From a virus, in the IMG/VR virus record IMGVR_UViG_3300041809_003457, positions 1 to 26,429 of that record: a stretch of 26,429 nucleotides of DNA, one strand, 5' to 3'. The translations under genes were made by a program, and so were the position numbers. The stretch's first letter is position 1; each line of letters starts with the position of its first letter. Below are positions 22,355 to 26,429 of the stretch, piece by piece. Below the pieces are notes generated by a model. That model was not told the DNA's origin. It did not search any database and saw only the letters and a program-made list of their open reading frames with translations.

Positions 22355-23750
22355 CCGCATCGGGAGTCCTTTCTCCTACTACCCCGGCTTCGGCTGGGGT
22401 TTTCTCAGTGGTGGCCACGGCTTTCTCGCAGATGGCCTTCTTGCCGGTGAACTTCTCCCAGCGCTCGACGATGACGTCACAGTAGGGGGCATCCAGTTCC
22501 ATGAGGAAGGCGTGCCGTCCGGTCTGTTCGGCCGCGATCAGCGTACTGCCGCTGCCGCCAAACAGGTCCAGAACATTCTCGCCAGCACGAGAGGAGTACT
22601 GCATCGCCCGCACGGCCAATTCGACGGGCTTCTCGGTGAGGTGAACCATGCTCTGCGGGTTAATCTTCTTGATGTGCCACAGATCGGTGGCATTGTTCGG
22701 GCCAAGGTACACATGGGCGGCGCCCTCCTTCCACCCATAGAAACACCACTCATGCGCGCCCATGAAGTCCTTTCGCGTCAGCACGGGATGCTCTTTGTCC
22801 CAGATGATGGCCTGGGAGAAATAGAGCTTCTGGGCCTTGAGCACCGGCGGGTAGTTGGCACAGTTGGCGTAGCCGCCCCAGATGTAGAACCCGCGGCCCG
22901 GTTCCAGCACCCGGGCCATGTTGCCGAACCATGCGTTGAGCATCCGGTCGAACGCCTCCTCCGAGACGAAGTCGTTGGCCAGTGGCCGGTCCTTCGCCCG
23001 CATCTTCCGGCTAGTGGGCTTCGACTTCTCGGGATGCCGAGCTAAGTCCAACTGCTGGTGGTGATAGTTTGTGAAAGAGCTGTTACCGGCAGCAATGGCG
23101 TTGTTGCTCCGCGGCTCAACCTTCACGTTGTAGGGCGGGTCGGTGTTCACCAACTGGATGGTGGCGCCGGCCAACAGCCGGTCGACATGTTCCGGCTTGC
23201 TGCTATCGCCACAGAACAGACGGTGATTGCCGAGGATCCACAGATCGCCCGGTTGGGTAATGGCCTCGTCAGGTGGCTCGGGAATCTCGTCCGGGTCGGT
23301 CAAGCCCTGCTTACCATCGGGATAGAGAAGCTCTTCCAATTCTCTTTCAGGGAAGGCCAGCAAGGACAGATCGAATTCCACGTCCTTCAAGGCGAGTAGC
23401 TCGATTTCCAGCAGATCGTAATTCCACTCCGCCAACGACGCCGTTTGATTGTCGGCAATGCGAAATGCCCGCACCTGCTCCGGCGTCAGGTCGTCGGCCC
23501 GGATCACGGGTACCTCGGTCATGCCCAGCTTCCTGGCTGCCTTATATCGCGTGTGACCGGCCACGATCTCGTTGTTGGCGTCCAGGATGATCGGTATCTT
23601 GAAGCCAAACTCCTGGATCGAGCGGGCCACGGCGTCTACGGCCCCCTCGTTATCCCGGGGATTGTTCTGGTAGGGCCGGATGTCGTCGATCGGGACGTAT
23701 TCGATCGTCAGCTTGGCGCCCGGCGTGATGGTCCGTTTCTTCTTTGCCAT
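22344..23750 (-). CDS. ParB-domain DNA methyltransferase (N4/N6 type), 468 aa
   Basis: Residues about 14-105 form a ParB/sulfiredoxin-type N-terminal domain ([17 protein letters not shown] ... [16 protein letters not shown] ... FRIADNQ). It is followed by a class-beta amino-methyltransferase: catalytic motif IV TDPPYNV (203-209) comes before the AdoMet-binding motif [11 protein letters not shown] (394-403), with LTEKPVEL between. It would methylate adenine N6 or cytosine N4 in phage DNA, protecting it from host restriction. Both motifs are intact. ATG 23750, nine bases after AGGAG, is preferred to two nearer upstream ATGs. The gpA-type terminase stop overlaps this start region (ATGA). The last ~20 residues overlap the HARE-HTH terminator and are probably dispensable. 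Confidence 0.9.
   Translation of the reverse strand: MAKKKRTITPGAKLTIEYVPIDDIRPYQNNPRDNEGAVDAVARSIQEFGFKIPIILDANNEIVAGHTRYKAARKLGMTEVPVIRADDLTPEQVRAFRIADNQTASLAEWNYDLLEIELLALKDVEFDLSLLAFPERELEELLYPDGKQGLTDPDEIPEPPDEAITQPGDLWILGNHRLFCGDSSKPEHVDRLLAGATIQLVNTDPPYNVKVEPRSNNAIAAGNSSFTNYHHQQLDLARHPEKSKPTSRKMRAKDRPLANDFVSEEAFDRMLNAWFGNMARVLEPGRGFYIWGGYANCANYPPVLKAQKLYFSQAIIWDKEHPVLTRKDFMGAHEWCFYGWKEGAAHVYLGPNNATDLWHIKKINPQSMVHLTEKPVELAVRAMQYSSRAGENVLDLFGGSGSTLIAAEQTGRHAFLMELDAPYCDVIVERWEKFTGKKAICEKAVATTEKTPAEAGVVGERTPDAVTC
22382..22403 (+). terminator. Intrinsic terminator of the HARE-HTH gene, inside the methyltransferase 3' end
   Basis: CCCCGGC-TTCG-GCTGGGG (7-bp stem, one wobble, TTCG tetraloop) is followed by TTTT, 27 bases after the plus-strand stop. 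On the minus strand the same bases encode the 'TPAEAG' part of the methyltransferase tail, so the terminator and the coding region overlap. Confidence 0.75.
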
Positions 23751-23755
23751 AATCA

Positions 23756-25801
23756 TCATCTCCTGTGGTAGGCATTACTGTTCCTGCTTTTGAGCCAGTC
23801 CATAACGGTCATCGCCTTTGGTTCGCTTCCCTCTCCCGAGGGAGCCAAACGAAAGCCGAGATAATTCCCCGCTGCACTTCCCAACATCCCACAGTCGAGC
23901 CAATGATTGGGGCCATGCTTGACCCAGGTCTCCACGAGCCCCTTGTCCGCTTCCATCATTTGCTGCCGCTGTTCGCTGGCAAAATGCCGCGAGAGTTTGT
24001 TGTGCATGTCCCGCATCATTTTGTCCGTACCGGGGTCGTAAAGCGTAATCGCCCCCGGCTGCGGTTTCCCAGCATCGTCGGTCGGCGGTATCTGCAAGCC
24101 GTGCTGCAGCCGCAGCTTGTAGTGGTCCGCATCGATCGTGACCAGCCAGCTCTGGTATTCCCGCACTCTGGAAATGAACCAGCGGTCCCCGATCCGCCGG
24201 ATGGTGTTGGTCATTCTTGCCGGGGCGTTGTACTTCATCTTTTGCACTTGGGAGGCGCCGCGGCCGATGCAGGCCATCCAGCGGCCGCCAGGGAATGTGC
24301 CCGACTCCCGGCAAAACTGGTGGATCACCCCGGGCAGATGGCCAGCGTCAATCCAGACCGCATCGGGCACCCGGTTGCCGCTGATTCCCTCGACCGGCCA
24401 CCCCTCCTCAACCGTTTCGCGGAACTCGCGGAGGGCCTGCAAGATGGCCACTTCCTCCGCCAGGGCGTCGGAATGCACTTCGATGACCCCGTAATCGGGA
24501 ATGTGGATCCGCTTGTTGGCCCGAAAGCACAGGCACAGATACCAGGACTGCCACTTGCCGATGTCCACCCCGATGACGAACTTCTCCGTGTCGGCCGGCA
24601 GCAGCTTGTGGGGAAGGTTGTCTTTCCGCTTGGCCACGATCTTGGGGTCCAGCGGGGCGCCCTCGACCAATTCCGGTTGGAAAGGCAAGCACCAACGAAA
24701 CTGCCGGAGCGCCTTCTCGGCGTTCTCCTGGTCGGCCGCATTCTTCCCCTGCCACTCCTCGGCGGCCAACTCGGCCGCGTCGGTAAACAGGTTGTGGAAC
24801 CCCGACCAGCGAAAGCCCAGCGTTCGTGTCGGCGGAAGCGAACCGACGATCTTGCCTTCAGGCGTCACCTCCTGGCCGCGATGGAGGAGCAGGGCCCGCC
24901 GGTTCATGTCCAGCCGCTCCCCTTCCGTAATCTGCCGTCCGCAAGCCGGGCAGGCCCAGAAGGCCGCCAACCGCGCCGCCTCCTCGCTCTCCGCGTCCTG
25001 CCAGCCGACGAGCTGCTCCCGTTCCATCTCCACCCACGCCGCACAGTGGGGACAGGGAGTCAGTATCCGTGAGGCCGAGCCTTGCTCGTAATAGCACCAC
25101 GTGGGGTTCTCCTTCGTGGTGACCGTGCACTCCTGGTAAACTACCGCCCGGTCTTTGTAGGCTTTGGTCCGCCCCTCCAACTGCTTGAGCTTGTCCGCCT
25201 CCAGGGAAGTCTCCGCCGCCTTGGCGAAATCGTCGGTCTCGGTCACCACCAGCACGCGAGAGGTAAACGATGCCCGCGCCTTATCTGACCCGCCGCCGGT
25301 CATGAACCGCAACGTGGCCCCGTTACGCAGCCGCACCGAGGAAACCCGCCCGCCCCGAGACCCGCCCCCGCGCAGGGGCAACAGCTCCCGGTACCGCGTC
25401 CGCTCAATCACCGGCAACAGGTCCTCGAACCACTTGTCGCTCACCGTGTCGAGCGAAGGCACGCCGCACACGACCGTCTCCTGTACCTCGAATAGGTGAT
25501 AGAGGATCGGAATCACGAATCCCAAGAGCGACTTGCCGCACTGCTGCGGCCCCGTGACGTTCCGCCGCCGCCAGTACAGATAGCCCGTCACCGGGTCGCG
25601 ACGGTCCTCCTCGTCCAGCAGCAGCCGGGTGAACGGCTGTCGCAGACAATTGAACCGCCGGCCCTCATACGGGCCCGTCGGCAGGGTGATCTCCTGCTCC
25701 GCGAACTCCCGCATCGTCCTCAGCACCGGGGGCACGCTCTGTCGGAGCAGCCGAATCGCCATCTGCCGCGTCTGGATCGCTTCCCAATTCACTGCCAACA
25801 T
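23756..25801 (-). CDS. GpA-family phage terminase large subunit, 681 aa
   Basis: Lambda GpA-like large terminase. ATPase motifs are Walker A GPQQCGKS (84-91) and Walker B VLVVTETDDF (183-192). A zinc pair CPHC (250-253) and CPAC (284-287), usual in GpA, follows. The nuclease domain has D413 in VIGVDIGKW, D485 in VWIDAGH and D636 in HWLDCG, so all three acidic positions are present and the enzyme may be active. The assigned ATG 25801 lies 137 bases inside the upstream gene; internal ATGs at 25762 and 25714 are alternatives. It is unrelated in subfamily to the terL at 18961 and should package with the Nu1-like protein encoded just upstream. Confidence 0.9.
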   Translation of the reverse strand: MLAVNWEAIQTRQMAIRLLRQSVPPVLRTMREFAEQEITLPTGPYEGRRFNCLRQPFTRLLLDEEDRRDPVTGYLYWRRRNVTGPQQCGKSLLGFVIPILYHLFEVQETVVCGVPSLDTVSDKWFEDLLPVIERTRYRELLPLRGGGSRGGRVSSVRLRNGATLRFMTGGGSDKARASFTSRVLVVTETDDFAKAAETSLEADKLKQLEGRTKAYKDRAVVYQECTVTTKENPTWCYYEQGSASRILTPCPHCAAWVEMEREQLVGWQDAESEEAARLAAFWACPACGRQITEGERLDMNRRALLLHRGQEVTPEGKIVGSLPPTRTLGFRWSGFHNLFTDAAELAAEEWQGKNAADQENAEKALRQFRWCLPFQPELVEGAPLDPKIVAKRKDNLPHKLLPADTEKFVIGVDIGKWQSWYLCLCFRANKRIHIPDYGVIEVHSDALAEEVAILQALREFRETVEEGWPVEGISGNRVPDAVWIDAGHLPGVIHQFCRESGTFPGGRWMACIGRGASQVQKMKYNAPARMTNTIRRIGDRWFISRVREYQSWLVTIDADHYKLRLQHGLQIPPTDDAGKPQPGAITLYDPGTDKMMRDMHNKLSRHFASEQRQQMMEADKGLVETWVKHGPNHWLDCGMLGSAAGNYLGFRLAPSGEGSEPKAMTVMDWLKSRNSNAYHRR

Positions 25802-26429
25802 GGCTGTGCTGGTCTCTCAGGTTCTGGATTTCACGCTCGAACAGCCGCTCCACGTCCTCGATCCCCTCCCGCACGATATTCATCGCCTCCGTGCCGAACT
25901 GCCGCTGCAGGCTGTCCAGCGTTTGCCTCAATCCCGAGGCAATCACGGCGAACAGGTCTTGGATCTCGTCCACCGGCAGGTACTTTTTCTTGAGTACCCG
26001 CAGGTTAAACTCTTCCTTTTCGGCCTTCGCCGTCCGTAGCCGGTCCAGAGACTCGGTCAGCGGCCCCTCCGCGTCGTAGTCTCCCTCCAGCAAGGTCTTG
26101 ATCCACTTGCCGCCATGCCGCCCCAGTTTCGCCAGAAAGTCGTGCAGCCGCCCGACCACGATCGGCAAGTCAACCACTCGGCCGCCGAAGGGGAGCCCAT
26201 AGAGATTTGCCTGCTCGGCCAAAACCTTGGTCTGCCGGCCGGACATTTCCCGCCAATGTTTCTGCGGGATGGTCCGGTAGTAGGCCCACCGGCGCTGTTC
26301 TTCCTGACGTTTCTCGACCCGGTTCAGCGCCTCCTGCTCCCGAACCGTGGGGATTTCACCGCGTTTACGCTTCGCGATCGCCTCGATCGCAAGATCCTGA
26401 TCGATGGCGTCCGACTGTTTCACTTTCAT
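25665..26429 (-). CDS. Nu1-like terminase small subunit or packaging protein, at least 254 aa
   Basis: The centre (HWREMSGRQTKVLAEQANLYGLPFGG followed by VVDLPIVVGRLHDFLA, about residues 58-101) resembles the recognition part of Nu1-type small terminases, followed by long charged coiled-coil helices (RTAKAEKEEFNLRVLKKKYLPVDEI). The last ~50 residues are a Gly/Asp/Ala-rich tail encoded within the start of the gpA-type gene, in another frame, and may not be functional. The ATG is exactly at the window edge, so the true start could lie beyond. It stands directly upstream of the large subunit, the usual order. The family assignment is moderate. Confidence 0.65.
   Translation of the reverse strand: MKVKQSDAIDQDLAIEAIAKRKRGEIPTVREQEALNRVEKRQEEQRRWAYYRTIPQKHWREMSGRQTKVLAEQANLYGLPFGGRVVDLPIVVGRLHDFLAKLGRHGGKWIKTLLEGDYDAEGPLTESLDRLRTAKAEKEEFNLRVLKKKYLPVDEIQDLFAVIASGLRQTLDSLQRQFGTEAMNIVREGIEDVERLFEREIQNLRDQHSHVGSELGSDPDAADGDSAAPTERAPGAEDDAGVRGAGDHPADGPV

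Noticed and set aside
23765-25072. 435-codon plus-strand frame
   Set aside because: Antisense to the GpA terminase; Leu/Gly/Pro-rich shadow typical for high-GC DNA.

Overview
The window looks like accessory DNA from a planctomycete. The grounds are a PEP-CTERM protein with HAF-like repeats (13688-14815), a phage-type integrase with a long C-terminal tail of a kind I associate from memory with planctomycetes (17272-18717), and moderately high GC. The taxonomic call is an inference, because no rRNA or housekeeping gene is present. I saw no tRNA, rRNA or CRISPR array.

Left part (1-12.8 kb): an island of tightly packed, mostly plus-strand genes typical of integrative or conjugative elements. After two minus-strand unknowns (one a probable DUF6933 protein) and a plus-strand unknown comes a non-coding array of eight degenerate ~50-bp repeats, then a Cys-rich YkgJ-like protein with a good terminator. 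From 3.2 kb the main cluster runs: a GHKL-type ATP-binding protein whose motif order looks circularly permuted; ArdC-like antirestriction protein; several small acidic proteins, including an unlisted 37-residue Asp/Glu-rich one; a RuvB-like AAA+ ATPase; a MerR/excisionase-like HTH protein; a tyrosine recombinase; a frameshifted gene; and four small element-type genes ending in a zinc ribbon. The plausible common theme is establishment, protection and recombination of a mobile element in a new host.

Middle (12.8-17.2 kb): an ~0.9 kb stretch without a convincing gene, the PEP-CTERM protein with its own terminator, a decayed reverse-transcriptase C-terminus on the minus strand, and a compact minus-strand operon (16785 to 15080). 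The operon encodes a two-helix membrane protein, an overlooked 37-residue membrane peptide, a zinc-knuckle protein and a possible sigma-like protein. The first three genes are joined by TAATG and ATGA overlaps.

Right part (17.2-26.4 kb): a mosaic or decaying prophage on the minus strand. Read in the direction of transcription from the right edge it holds a Nu1-like small terminase, a GpA-type large terminase, a ParB-domain DNA methyltransferase, an HNH endonuclease interrupted by an in-frame TAG, a P27-type small terminase, a Terminase_1-type large subunit that has lost the end of its nuclease domain, a zinc-ribbon fragment and the integrase, followed by short direct repeats that resemble an attachment region. 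One plus-strand gene (HARE-HTH domain, Lys/Ala-rich) sits between the HNH gene and the methyltransferase and converges on the latter. Two unrelated terminase modules with no portal or capsid gene between them point to recombination between phages.
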